From Euperipatoides rowelli (taxonomy: Eukaryota > Onychophora > Udeonychophora > Euonychophora > Peripatopsidae), in assembly GCA_003024985.2 (NCBI GenBank), contig PXIH01S0042409.1: a stretch of 11,010 nucleotides of DNA. One strand, given 5' to 3'. Numbering within the stretch: position 1 is the first letter of the stretch; every line of letters starts with the position of its first letter. The notes below the pieces were generated by a model. It did no database searches and was not told the origin of the DNA. It worked only from the letters and a program-made list of their open reading frames with translations. The position numbers were made by a program, and so were the translations under genes. Shown piece by piece: positions 1 through 7,442 of this stretch.

Positions 1-503
1 GGCTGCTATCATGTTGAGTTCATATATGCTGGGAACACCACATATTTGATTCCCTGTGGAGCAGGATATGGAACAGTTTTTTTTCCTTGATTTATAACAT
101 CTTGCAAATGGTTTATTACTCAGTACACCGCCGCCGGCCGGCCAGATCTGTAAGTACTTGTGGTAGTCTAATATACGATGTATCTGATTCAGCTGTATAT
201 GAAATTGATGCAGTTAAATCAGGGGATGGAGGTTAAAGGGAAGGTACAAAAAATGATTTTTGTTGGTATTTGGGTGATTTGTCTATATTTGCAATGTCTA
301 TGGCACAGTGTAGGAAGGCATATGCCGCGGGGGTGCAAGAGTTTACCTTATTAACTGGGTCGAGGATTAATGATACTAAGTCATATCTGTGGAACATCTC
401 TTTAAAGAAGAAGGAAGATTTTTGGGGGGATGACTGGGCTGCCAAATAAAATTTTAAGGTTGAAATTTCCTATAACTAGTATGAGACAGATAGAAAAAAC
501 AGT
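1..503 (+). pseudogene. LINE-A ORF2, reverse transcriptase core fragment (upstream half of a split element)
   Basis: This is a broken piece of a LINE ORF2 reverse transcriptase, cut by the left window edge. Frame 1 reads the motif A-B interval (HVEFIYAGNTTYL, about 10-48). Frame 3 is open from 18 to 446 with one TAA at 234-236 and carries the motif C block: YLGDLSIF at 267-290, then LLTGSRINDTKS. This lines up with YIDDISVF and MTGSDINLKKS in LINE-B, and with the L1/Tx1 pattern of a Y-x-D-D box followed by TG-x-x-IN-x-x-KS. The first catalytic Asp is Gly (GGT, 273-275), so the enzyme would be dead. A shift near the G run at 424-429 moves the reading to frame 1, which continues as NKILRLKFPITS to the insertion point at 503. 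It resumes at 5301. The identity rests on alignment by eye to LINE-B. It is clear after motif C and weaker before 160. Confidence 0.68.
494..503. repeat. Left copy of the LINE-B target-site duplication
   Basis: AAAAAACAGT precedes LINE-B, and the same 10 bases occur at 5295-5304. Read on the other strand, the site is ACTGTTTTTT followed by C, a T-rich cut site as expected for an L1-type endonuclease. The next bases are TTTG on the left and GTTTTG-like (GTTTG) on the right, so the duplication may be longer with a small indel. Its A-rich composition lowers its weight taken alone. Support comes from the host reading frame, which resumes across it. Confidence 0.7.
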
Positions 504-506
504 TTG

Positions 507-518
507 CAAGATGGCGGC
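507..518 (+). promoter_or_regulatory. YY1-like motif over the LINE-B ORF1 start codon
   Basis: CAAGATGGCGGC fits the YY1 consensus (AAnATGGCGGC) and lies within the first 15 bases of the element. Its ATG (511-513) is the presumed ORF1 start. A near copy, CAAGATGGCG, sits at the matching place in LINE-C (6261-6270). In mammalian L1 a YY1 site near the 5' end helps set the transcription start. A similar role here is an inference. Confidence 0.5.
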
Positions 519-1724
519 AGCAATGCAACCTTCTGCTAGTCAGGATATTTCAATTGAGCCTTTATGGTGTGAAGAATTGTTTGAAAATATTAGAAATTTT
601 GCTCAAATTGAACAAAGAGATAAGAAGTATTCTGCTAAATATGTTGGTTTGATTAAAGTGTTAAAGTGCTGGGACTTGGTGCTGAAAACAGTATACGACA
701 AGTGCAGATTTATGTTTACAATGTATAGCGAAGCAGTGAGGCCTAAGTTGGATGTAGCAACCATTGTATTGAAGGCTGCGCAAGTGGTTGAGAAAGAGAA
801 CATTTTGGTGTATATTTTGCTAGAAATCCGGACTATTTGGGGATAGATGTTAAAACTTATGACCAGAAATTGCAGCTAGTTAATTATTTTATAACTTGTG
901 AACAATATCATATAATTCCGGCTGACTGGGGCGTGGCATTTAATTTTATTAATATGCGAGTGCATTGGTATCCTGCAAATGAAAATATGAATTTATTGGC
1001 TAAGGAATTACAGAAGTATGTGGATGTAATTAATATTAAAAATGAGAAGTTAACAATAGCACAGGATAAGGAAATATTTTCTAGTGCGATGAAAGCTGAT
1101 ATAGTAATGGAGGACATATCGCATCTATTAAGAGTTGGTAATGTTGGAGTAGTATTAACGGTACCGGGGAGATCACCTTTGTGCCTTAAATGTAAGGTAG
1201 TAGGGCATAAGTCAGCAGAGTGTGACAAAAAGTTGTGTAGAAAATGTAAACAATTATTTGTGGGACAGCATGTTAACTGTGGAGGGGAAAATCATTTGTG
1301 CAGGCGGCTGATCTGCAAGAGATGCAGAGTCAGATATATGAGGATGAAATGGAGTGTGAGAGTGTAGAAAAAACGATGTAGAAGGAGAGGTAATTGGTGA
1401 AAGAGCGGAAAGTGCTGGAGAGCAACAATGTGAAATGAAGAAACCAGAATCAGTGGTGATCATAGCACTTTTAATGCAGATGAGTCACAGTTAGAACGAG
1501 ATCCCGGTAGTAATCTCAAGTCTAGAGCCGAACATAACGAGACCAGTATAAAGATGGATGTGCAAGACGTGAATATCAATAAGAGTGGGAACAAATTATT
1601 AAATGTTATGAGTGGGAATGCAATGTCATCAAAAGTGTTTAGTAATAATAAAAATGGAGAAGAGAGAAGAGAGCAGTTGGACAACTTGTGGACTAAAAAG
1701 GTAAAAATTAATAATAAAAAGTAA
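511..1724 (+). pseudogene. LINE-B ORF1, Gag-like nucleic-acid-binding protein with zinc knuckles (broken)
   Basis: ORF1 of this LINE class encodes an RNA-binding chaperone that packages the transcript. The start is ATG 511, inside CAAGATGGCGGC. The match to LINE-C ORF1 (from ATG 6265) begins there. Frame 1 runs to about 800, then the reading shifts to frame 3 (from CAT 801, HFGVYFARNPDYL). The pair HFGVYFARNPDYL / VRVFLPHNSKYV and the shared IPA..G...IRVHW-like block support homology with LINE-C. A complete CCHC knuckle (C-x2-C-x4-H-x4-C) is at 1182-1223, after a VPGRSPLCLKC entry. A second Cys/His cluster follows (about 1236-1275), less regular. An acidic stretch lies in frame 2 (about 1301-1377). 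The C-terminus is charged and Asn/Lys-rich in frame 3, open from 1434 to the stop at 1722-1724. At least three frame changes make it non-functional. Rebuilt length would be near 400 residues, normal for a LINE ORF1. Confidence 0.8.
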
Positions 1725-1871
1725 TACTGCTAGTGATGAAGTTGGCAAGCAGCGCAGTGATTATGTTTAAACTGGAACGGATAACAATGAAGACTATCTG
1801 TTTATTTAGTTGTTAAAACAGAACTAAACTTTTTCTTTCCTTTTTTCTTTATAATTTTTTTTCTGTCTGTA
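1725..1871 (+). other. LINE-B inter-ORF spacer with a T-rich tract
   Basis: These 147 bases separate the ORF1 stop from the probable ORF2 ATG. Most of 1830-1870 is pyrimidine, almost all T. I see no coding signal. A role in reinitiation or internal entry of ribosomes for ORF2 is possible, but nothing in the sequence shows it. Confidence 0.5.
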
Positions 1872-2607
1872 ATGGCGAGTTATTTACGAGAACAAAAACA
1901 GAAAATTAAATTTTTGTTCATTAAATGTCAGAGGGTTTGGTAAAAAAGAAAAGTGTTTATAATTGCCAAGAAATTATTTACCCTCATGCAAAATTTATGT
2001 TTTTTTTGAAGGAAACAAATGTTAAGTTAGCAGACCAAAGAAATGTATGGAGTAGGTTAAGTCGACCGTTTCAAGTCTATGAAGCTAGAGCCAAAACAGC
2101 CAAAGCTGGTATGGCAATATTGGTAAGGTGTAACTTTCTATGCAATGTGTGGAATGTTGTGACAGGTTAATATGGTGGAAGAAGTGGATGGGGATTTGAT
2201 TGGCTTTTTTTAATGTGCACTTTCCAATTGTACCAGCATTGAGATTGGTGTATTACAGAAAATTAAAAGGCAAAATTAAGTAACTAGCTATTGATAATGT
2301 AATTGTAATTGGCGACTGGAATATTAATACTGACAGTAAGCAGAAGGTAATTGAGATGTTCCTGGATAGGTGTGGATTATTGGAGTTGGCAGTAGTCAAT
2401 AAAATGCAGGACTGTCCAACTAGAGTCACCAAATATGGGAAGAGTAATAGGCTGGATACGGTTNCAGTGGCCAAAGTGTTGGGCTATGGCTTAGAAATGA
2501 AACTATCTTTTTACCCATGTACTGACCATGTATTAATTGATTGTTGTAAGGTATACAATAATAGTGAAATAGTTTTTAACAATGTGAGAAGATATATCCC
2601 GAAATGA
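1872..2607 (+). pseudogene. LINE-B ORF2, APE-type endonuclease domain
   Basis: The domain nicks target DNA to prime reverse transcription. The likely ORF2 start is ATG 1872 in a good context (GTAATGGCG), followed by a Lys/Gln-rich lead. A T-run slip near 1911 then gives SLNVRGFGKK (1918-1947, frame 1), the first Asn motif. The catalytic Glu is in FFLKETN (GAA 2012-2014, frame 2), where the family usually has LQETH. AGMAILV follows. The next match is NVHFP (about 2213), then VIVIGDWN with GDWN at 2311-2322. TRV, then NRLD (2446-2457, usually SRLD), and TDHVLI with the catalytic His at 2527-2529 close the domain. Stops at 1960-1962, 2168-2170 and 2281-2283, plus frame changes, break it. The key Asn, Glu, Asp and His positions are still readable. 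N at 2464 leaves one codon undefined. Confidence 0.88.
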
Positions 2608-4065
2608 GGTCAGGAAGTGATCAAGGCAGTTTGGATGGAGCTAAATTTTCAATTTGATAATTTACAGACGGATACTAATCCAGCTGTGTGTTGTTCTATA
2701 GTTAAGGCAGTGGCCTATAGAACAGCTGCTGAAAAGCAGGTGACCGATAAAAGAAAGGTTTCTATTGAATTAAAAAAGCTGTATGTTTGGGTAAATGAGA
2801 AGTTGGGGGAGAGAATAGTGATCATGGTGGAGTGGTGGGAGTCAAGGGGAGAATAGAGTATTTGGAAGGGGTTATGCAAAAGAATTTATTATATAAGCTA
2901 AGCAAGAATAGGTATACAACTATGAATACATCTAGGAATATATTATATAAATGGTTAAGGGAGAACAAGAAAATGTCAGAGGTGGATGTGTTGAATGATG
3001 GTAAGCAGATAATTTGGGATATTTATTACATTGTTAATGTGATGCAAAAATATTATCTGGAGGGTGTGGTCTATAATAATAGTTGGGAAGGGGTTAGAAA
3101 GTATGATGAATTTTATGTGATTAAGCCGAATAGATTTTGTAAAGGGAAAGCAGGAGAGAGACTGGAAGTAGAGATAGATGAAGATTACATGAATTCTAGT
3201 ATCACAATGGAGGAGTTAAAAGAGGTGATAAAGGATTATAAGAAAATTGCTTCGCGCCGGGCTGATGGTATCACTATTGAATTTTATAATAATGTAAATA
3301 TGCAAGTATTAAAGGTTCTGTTATCATACTATAATTATATTTTTGATATGGGGAGAGAAGAAACATTTATGGTGAAGCATAATAGAGTGTTTTTAAAGAT
3401 GTTTCGGAAGCAAACAAGTAGTGCTAATGCTGTAAATATTGATTGCATAAGACCAATATCGTTAATGAATCAAGATATAAAGATTATATCCAAAATTATG
3501 TTGTTGAGGATCAATGAGTACTTAGATCAAATTCTGCCCACAAATATATATGATAAAGGGTAGGAGTATTCAAAGGGCTTTAATGTATTACCATTTAACA
3601 TTTAATTAATAAATCAAGGCAAAATCCAATGTTATTTAAGGCTGACATGAGAAAAGCGTTCGACAAAGTGTCTTTTGATTATCTTACATATTTGATTTTG
3701 AAGTTTTTGGGTAACAATAAAACCACAAGGCTTATTGTGGGTTTGATTAGAGACAAAAGTGTTGGATTTCTGAACAAGAAGGTACATGCTGATTTCAGTT
3801 CATTAAAAGACTCTTTGCTGCAGGGCTCTCCCTTGTCGGCAGCTTTATAGTTATTGTATGTCGTAGACCTAATTTTTTAGTTGGAAAGGGCCACTAAGGG
3901 AGTTGAGTTGATGGGAAAATTAGAGCTTATTAAGACCATATCATATATAGATGATATTTCAGTGTTCTTTTCTAACACTAGTCAGTTTCAGAAGATTTTA
4001 ACAATTTTTGATGAATTGAAGCAAATGACGGGGTCTGACATTAATCTGAAGAAGTCATAAGTATT
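2608..4065 (+). pseudogene. LINE-B ORF2, linker and reverse transcriptase domain
   Basis: The linker after the endonuclease (about 2617-3180) is Lys/Glu-rich and changes frame near 2840. The reverse transcriptase begins with SITMEELKEVIKDYKK (about 3195). It shows ADGITIEFY (family: DGI-x-x-EFY), RPISL at 3450-3464, motif A with ADMRKAFDKV (catalytic Asp codon 3644-3646), motif B QGSPLS (3821-3838) and motif C YIDD (3944-3955), then MTGSDINLKKS. All three catalytic Asp codons are kept. The frame breaks at the TAG 3561-3563, changes by about 3629, and has TAG codons near 3848 and 3878 and a TAA near 4058. RPISL-x-N-x-D-x-KI and the motif spacing point to the L1/Tx1 group. The longest open piece is 2832-3563. 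Confidence 0.92.
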
Positions 4066-5144
4066 TTATATGAGGGAAGGATGGGTGAAGCCATTTAATA
4101 ATCTTATTTGGATACATTCCAAAATATTAGGGATTATGTTCTCAATAAATGGAGTAGGGGATTGGTTATGGTGGGAGGGATGATTGAAAGTATTAAATAT
4201 AAGTTGGGGTAGATAGAACTGGCAACTAAAGACTGGCTAGAAAGAGTAAGAATGATAAATACTATTGTGGTCTCAAGGTTTTTTATATGCCATTCTCTAT
4301 CATTACACAGGCATCTTTGCATAGGATTTATAGGTTATTTTCGGATTGTATTTTTGGAAAATATAAGATATTGGCTATCCATAAAGCATGTTACCCATAG
4401 AAGAAGGGAGGATTACAATTACTTAACATGAAATTTCTTAATAAGACGATCATGCATAATATGATTTGGAGAAATATTTCTAATTCAAAAGTTGTTAGTA
4501 GGTGCTTATTGCATCCTACGTTGCCAACAGATCAACAGGTAAAAAAATGGATTTAGAATTATTTTGAAATCAATGATATGGAAAATTCCCAAGTGCTAAA
4601 ATATGGGTTTTTTTACAAGGGTGATGAGGAATGATGTAGGGTACATGACTTATAGGAATAGAATGGTCAATTTGAAAGCAGTCAAAAAATACAAATTATC
4701 TGACAATTTGGCTAATTTTGTCTATAAATGTAAACTGAAAATTCTTAATATGAAGGTTGAATTAATGTAGAGGAATAATATTGAAGGATGGTGATTTGAT
4801 GTGTGTGTTTTGTAGAGTTGAAATGTAAACTATGAGGCATTTATTTGCAGATTGCATGGTGATTAGGCCAGTCATAATAAATTACTGTCGAAAATTAAAA
4901 GGATTATTTGATATTTCTAAGTTTTTTATGGCATTGAATTTCAGTATAATACCAATAAGGGCGTTTAAATATATAATGGTAGTTCTCTTTGTGATCTGGA
5001 AGAACATTATGTGCCATAGTATTTAAAGGGTTTGTAAAAAGCATGAATGATCAAATTCGGGAGAAATTGCAACACCTATATAGTAAAGATATGTTTTGTA
5101 TGGGTGAGGGGGAGGTCAACAAGTTTTGGCCGGTAGGGTTATAA
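4066..5144 (+). pseudogene. LINE-B ORF2, C-terminal region with Cys/His motif
   Basis: This is the thumb and tail of ORF2, scattered over frames with many stops. KILGIMFSINGVGDW (about 4118-4160) follows the RT. The block INTIVVSRFF, then KKGGLQLLNMKFLNK (about 4399-4445), matches the same stretch in LINE-A, where GWFEKA, INTLVLSKF and EGGLTLFNLSLLN are seen. Near the end is a C-x2-C-x9-H-x4-C motif starting at about 4802 (CVFC, then RHLFADC), with one stop inside. This is the Cys/His motif found after the RT in L1/Tx1 elements. FKYIMVVLFVIWKNI follows, then a frame change into a tail ending NKFWPVGL with TAA at 5142-5144. A separate gene at 4832-5026 is unlikely, since that stretch is part of this tail. 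Confidence 0.82.
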
Positions 5145-5300
5145 ATTTGATATTGTAGATGATTGGCTGTTGATACAGGCAATCATACATGTAGAAGAAG
5201 TTGAAATTGATGTAAGTCATTTTTAGTTTGTATTCACTGTATTTCAATATTGTTGTATGATGTAGGATTTACTTTTCTTTTAATAAAAGGAAAAAAAAAA
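5145..5300 (+). other. LINE-B 3' UTR, polyadenylation signal and A tail
   Basis: About 137 bases of AT-rich non-coding sequence follow the ORF2 stop. They end in AATAAA (5282-5287), only three bases before an A10 run (5291-5300). The signal lies very close to the tail, so the stretch AATAAAAGG may be part of the tail or have been shortened. The A run merges with the target-site duplication. Confidence 0.65.
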
Positions 5301-5304
5301 CAGT
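5295..5304. repeat. Right copy of the LINE-B target-site duplication
   Basis: AAAAAACAGT follows the LINE-B tail and matches 494-503. Its six A overlap the A10 run at 5291-5300, so the tail/duplication border is ambiguous. Directly after it, the LINE-A ORF2 frame restarts with GTG TTT GAA GAG. Confidence 0.68.
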
Positions 5305-6258
5305 GTTTGAAGAGGTGATGCAGAAAGTACAATTTTTGTTGAAAAGAATATGTTTATTTGATAAGGGATGGTTTGAGAAAGCTAGCGTTATTAACACTTT
5401 GGTGTTATCTAAGTTCATCTATTATTTGCCTTTCATGTTTGTGATGGTGGGTTTTCAGAAGAAATTTCAGGCAATGATTTAAAAGGTAATTCCTTTGGGG
5501 TTAAAATTTATGTCCTATGAAAAGACACAGAGACCAATTGATGAAGGGGGTTTGACCTTGTTTAATTTATCTTTATTAAATAGGGTGGTGATCTACAATT
5601 ATGTAAGATCATTGTTGGAGAGAAGTGAGGTTTTAAGACAACTGTATAAAATTAAGGAGCAGGTTGAAGATCCATTATATAAAACATGGGTGGAGAAATA
5701 TGAATAAATAGGGCAGGTTTGTGAAACAATGGGAAGCTATCCTATAGATGAGCTTACAAAGTAATGTTTCAGAGGGAATGGGGAGGATCAAATGAATGGG
5801 GCTGTGGATTTGAAGGTTAATTTATTGCACATTAAGCAAATCAAAATGCAGGGGAATGTTCAAAGCTTTGCTATAAAAATAAACCTGCATTTGTTACCAA
5901 CTAAACAAAAGTTGTGGAAAATGAATATTTTAAGGTGGATAATTTGAGTTGAGTACTTTGTAAGAACGGTGTGAAAACTCAAAAACACCTGTTGTGAGAG
6001 TGCCCTTATTCTAAAAATATTCAGTCTATGATGTTTGGCAATATTCCTAGGGATTATATTCGGCTTTTGTATAACACACAGAGTGTGGCTAGAGTAGTTC
6101 CCAAGCAGTTCAGAAAATATATCTGTCTGGTGTTGTTTGAAATCTGGTAATATAGTTGTGGGGTTTTGTTTGATAATTTGGAGATAAAAAATTTGTGTGA
6201 GAGTGTTCTNAGAAACATACATGTATTTTACAAAAATGATTTGTTTTCACACTTCTGG
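5301..6258 (+). pseudogene. LINE-A ORF2, C-terminal half (downstream half of the split element)
   Basis: Coding sequence restarts at once after the LINE-B tail. Frame 2 is open from 5303 to 5704 with a single TAA at 5480-5482. It reads FEEVMQKVQFLL, GWFEKASVINTLVLSKF, YYLPF and EGGLTLFNLSLLNRVV, a match to LINE-B 4118-4450. It continues to LLPTKQKLWKMNILRW (about 5890-5940). The Cys/His motif is at about 5957-6003 (LCKNGVKTQKHLL, then ECP). The codon where the first Cys is expected is TGA, plausibly a TGT or TGC to TGA change. KYICLVLFEIW (about 6117-6147) matches the LINE-B tail. The last match is FYKNDLFSHFW, ending at 6258. No stop codon or 3' UTR of LINE-A is seen, because LINE-C starts there. 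Position and content show this is the other half of the fragment at 1-503. Confidence 0.85.
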
Positions 6259-6368
6259 TTCAAGATGGCGACAGCTCACATCGCGTTGAACGGTGAGGAA
6301 AATAATTTTATTGATAAATGGTTTAGTACGTTAAGAGAAAAGATTAGATATTTTAGATAAGGATAATA

Positions 6369-6380
6369 CCCCCCCCCCCC
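6369..6380. repeat. C12 homopolymer inside LINE-C ORF1
   Basis: Twelve consecutive C lie between two conserved ORF1 blocks. This is unusual in such AT-rich sequence. It may have grown by slippage, and its length may also be a sequencing uncertainty. The flanking blocks happen to stay in the same frame. Confidence 0.9.
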
Positions 6381-6841
6381 ATCTGTAATTAAACTAATTA
6401 ACAGTTTAAGGTATTGGGGAAAGATATTCAAAATGGCATATAATAATAAACGTTTTAATTTTACTGTATACAAGGAAGGAGAGCACAATCGAATAGACGT
6501 ACCAGCTATAATGCTTTAAATAATGAAAATAGTTGGAAAGGAAGCTGTGGTGCGAGTTTTCTTACCACACAATAGTAAATACGTGAGAGTAGATTTTGAT
6601 AGCGAGAGTAACAAAAAAATAGTGGAAGATAAATTTAGAAAATTGATGGGGGCTATGTAATACCAGCGAGATATGGAGAGCTATCAAAATATTTGGAAAT
6701 CCGAATACATTGGGCTCTGATACAAGAAGACTTCAATGAAATTATTAAATGTTTGGATAAATATATAATAGTGACAGATACTAAATATGATGAGTATAAT
6801 GTCAATGGAAGGTTAAATCTGGTGTTATAATATGCAGAAGT

Positions 6842-6874
6842 TTATTAAAGACCAATGATAGTGGTCTTTAATAA
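6842..6874. repeat. Perfect 13-bp inverted repeat (hairpin)
   Basis: TTATTAAAGACCA (6842-6854) and TGGTCTTTAATAA (6862-6874) are exact reverse complements around the 7-base loop ATGATAG. It stands where the ORF1 similarity between LINE-B and LINE-C stops. It may mark one end of an inserted element, or be a self-complementary end of a small DNA transposon. It does not look like a bacterial terminator in this context. Confidence 0.9.
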
Positions 6875-6978
6875 TAATAATCATCTTATATCTTAATTAG
6901 AATATGATTGTCTTCCAAAGCTAAAAACGTAGCACCATCTAACGGTCATCTCGGGAACTATTATTTGCTAGAATAATA

Positions 6979-7041
6979 AAATGCCTGTGTAACGGGCTTA
7001 AATGCCAATGTTACAGGCTTAAATGCCTGTGTAAAGGGCTT
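6979..7041. repeat. Three tandem copies of a 21-bp unit
   Basis: The units at 6979-6999, 7000-7020 and 7021-7041 are each exactly 21 bases and read AAATGCC, seven or so variable bases, then GGCTT. Units 1 and 3 differ at one base. Unit 2 differs at several (AATGTTACA). A decayed related piece, TGTAACAGACTT, is at about 7122-7133. They lie in the sequence that interrupts LINE-C ORF1 and carry no coding signal. Confidence 0.85.
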
Positions 7042-7240
7042 ACAGGCTTTTATGGTTCTCTTAGGTATTCTTTGCTTGCATAAAACAGGTTTATTTGCAT
7101 AAAATATTTATTGACTTTCCCGTGTAACAGACTTATTTTCTAGTTAACATTAGTAATGATTAGGGGTCGTCAAACGATTTGCTTGAACTGTAAGGGGATA
7201 GGGCACAAGGCTTTCGATGTTGTAATGTGCTAGCTCTGTT

Positions 7241-7442
7241 GGATAAATTATGTATAAATATTATTGGTACAATTATCAGAGTAATATTTTAAATTATGAA
7301 AAATTGCAAGTCGATTGATATCTGTAGTTTTTAAATACTAGTTGTTTNTCTAATAGTTATGTATGGTAATACAATATGAGTGAAATAATATTGAAAGTTC
7401 ATTTTGTTAATTATTATTAGTAAAATATGATGGATTAATGCA
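7241..7442. other. AT-rich stretch without recognised features
   Basis: These 202 bases lie between the last LINE-C zinc knuckle match and the probable copia LTR. All three + frames have frequent stops. I see no repeat, RNA gene or motif. N at 7348. Confidence 0.5.

Larger units (their letters stand above)
504..5300 (+). mobile_element. LINE-B: near full-length L1/Tx1-type non-LTR retrotransposon, nested in LINE-A
   Basis: The element has the full LINE order: ORF1 with a zinc knuckle, ORF2 with an APE-type endonuclease and a reverse transcriptase, a C-terminal Cys/His motif, a short 3' UTR, AATAAA and an A tail. AAAAAACAGT occurs just before it (494-503) and at its 3' end (5295-5304), which fits a target-site duplication. 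The six A of the 3' copy cannot be separated from the tail. The RT motifs (RPISL, D-x-x-KAFD, QGSPLS, YIDD) and the absence of a recognisable RNase H fit the L1/Tx1 group better than CR1, Jockey or RTE. Length is about 4.8 kb. Both ORFs carry stops and frameshifts, so it is immobile. There is almost no 5' leader: the ORF1 ATG lies 7 bases after the duplication. Confidence 0.88.
6259..7240 (+). mobile_element. LINE-C: 5' end of a third LINE, same group as LINE-B
   Basis: Only the head of the element is present: its ORF1 up to the zinc knuckle region. The 5' border is set by the match of TTCAAGATGGCGACAGC (6259-6275) to the LINE-B start TTGCAAGATGGCGGCAGC. It lies directly against the LINE-A ORF2 tail, which lost its stop. 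No ORF2 is found before the copia element. About 300 bases within it (6842 to about 7145) look foreign. I could not find its 3' end or a target-site duplication. Confidence 0.72.
6265..7240 (+). pseudogene. LINE-C ORF1, Gag-like protein (broken, interrupted)
   Basis: The start is ATG 6265 in CAAGATGGCG, aligned with the LINE-B ORF1 ATG. Frame 1 runs from there to 6657 with stops at 6358-6360, 6364-6366 and about 6517. A C12 run (6369-6380) lies in it. It reads ALNGEENNFIDKWFSTLREK, then LINSLRYWGKIFK (LINE-B: LIKVLKCWDLVLK), RFNFTVYKEG (RFMFTMYSEA) and VRVFLPHNSKYVRVDF. A slip in the G5 run at 6648-6652 moves the reading to frame 3, which gives YVIPARYGELSKYLEIRIHW (LINE-B: HIIPADWGVAFNFINMRVHW) and stops at 6828-6830. 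After the interruption, frame 1 resumes with IRGRQTICLNCKGIGHKAF (7159-7215). Cys codons 7180 and 7189 and His 7204 fit a CCHC knuckle, whose last Cys is lost by a one-base shift. A second C-x2-C, with a stop inside, ends near 7239. Confidence 0.75.

Noticed and set aside
128-146. GC-rich patch CGCCGCCGGCCGGCCAGATC that resembles a cloning linker (GGCCGGCC then AGATCT)
   Set aside because: It lies inside a frame that reads on into RT motif C with no break in context. Two restriction-like sites are not enough to call vector sequence.
233-445. 70-codon open frame on the - strand
   Set aside because: The + strand reading of the same bases holds RT motif C and the TGS-x-IN block, so this is a shadow.
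908-1684. Three - strand open frames across LINE-B ORF1
   Set aside because: They are shadows of the zinc-knuckle ORF1 and its charged tail. Ser/Leu-rich composition mirrors the A-rich sense strand.
1925-2170. Independent small gene
   Set aside because: The frame holds FFLKETN and AGMAILV, parts of the LINE endonuclease, so it is a piece of ORF2.
5860-6222. 120-codon open frame on the - strand
   Set aside because: It lies antisense to LINE-A ORF2, whose + strand reading aligns to LINE-B. It has no recognisable motif and includes an N.
6842-6874. Transcription terminator
   Set aside because: The stem is AT-rich, no operon precedes it, and the genome is eukaryotic.
6979-7041. CRISPR array
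   Set aside because: The units are contiguous 21-mers with no spacers, in an animal transposon context.
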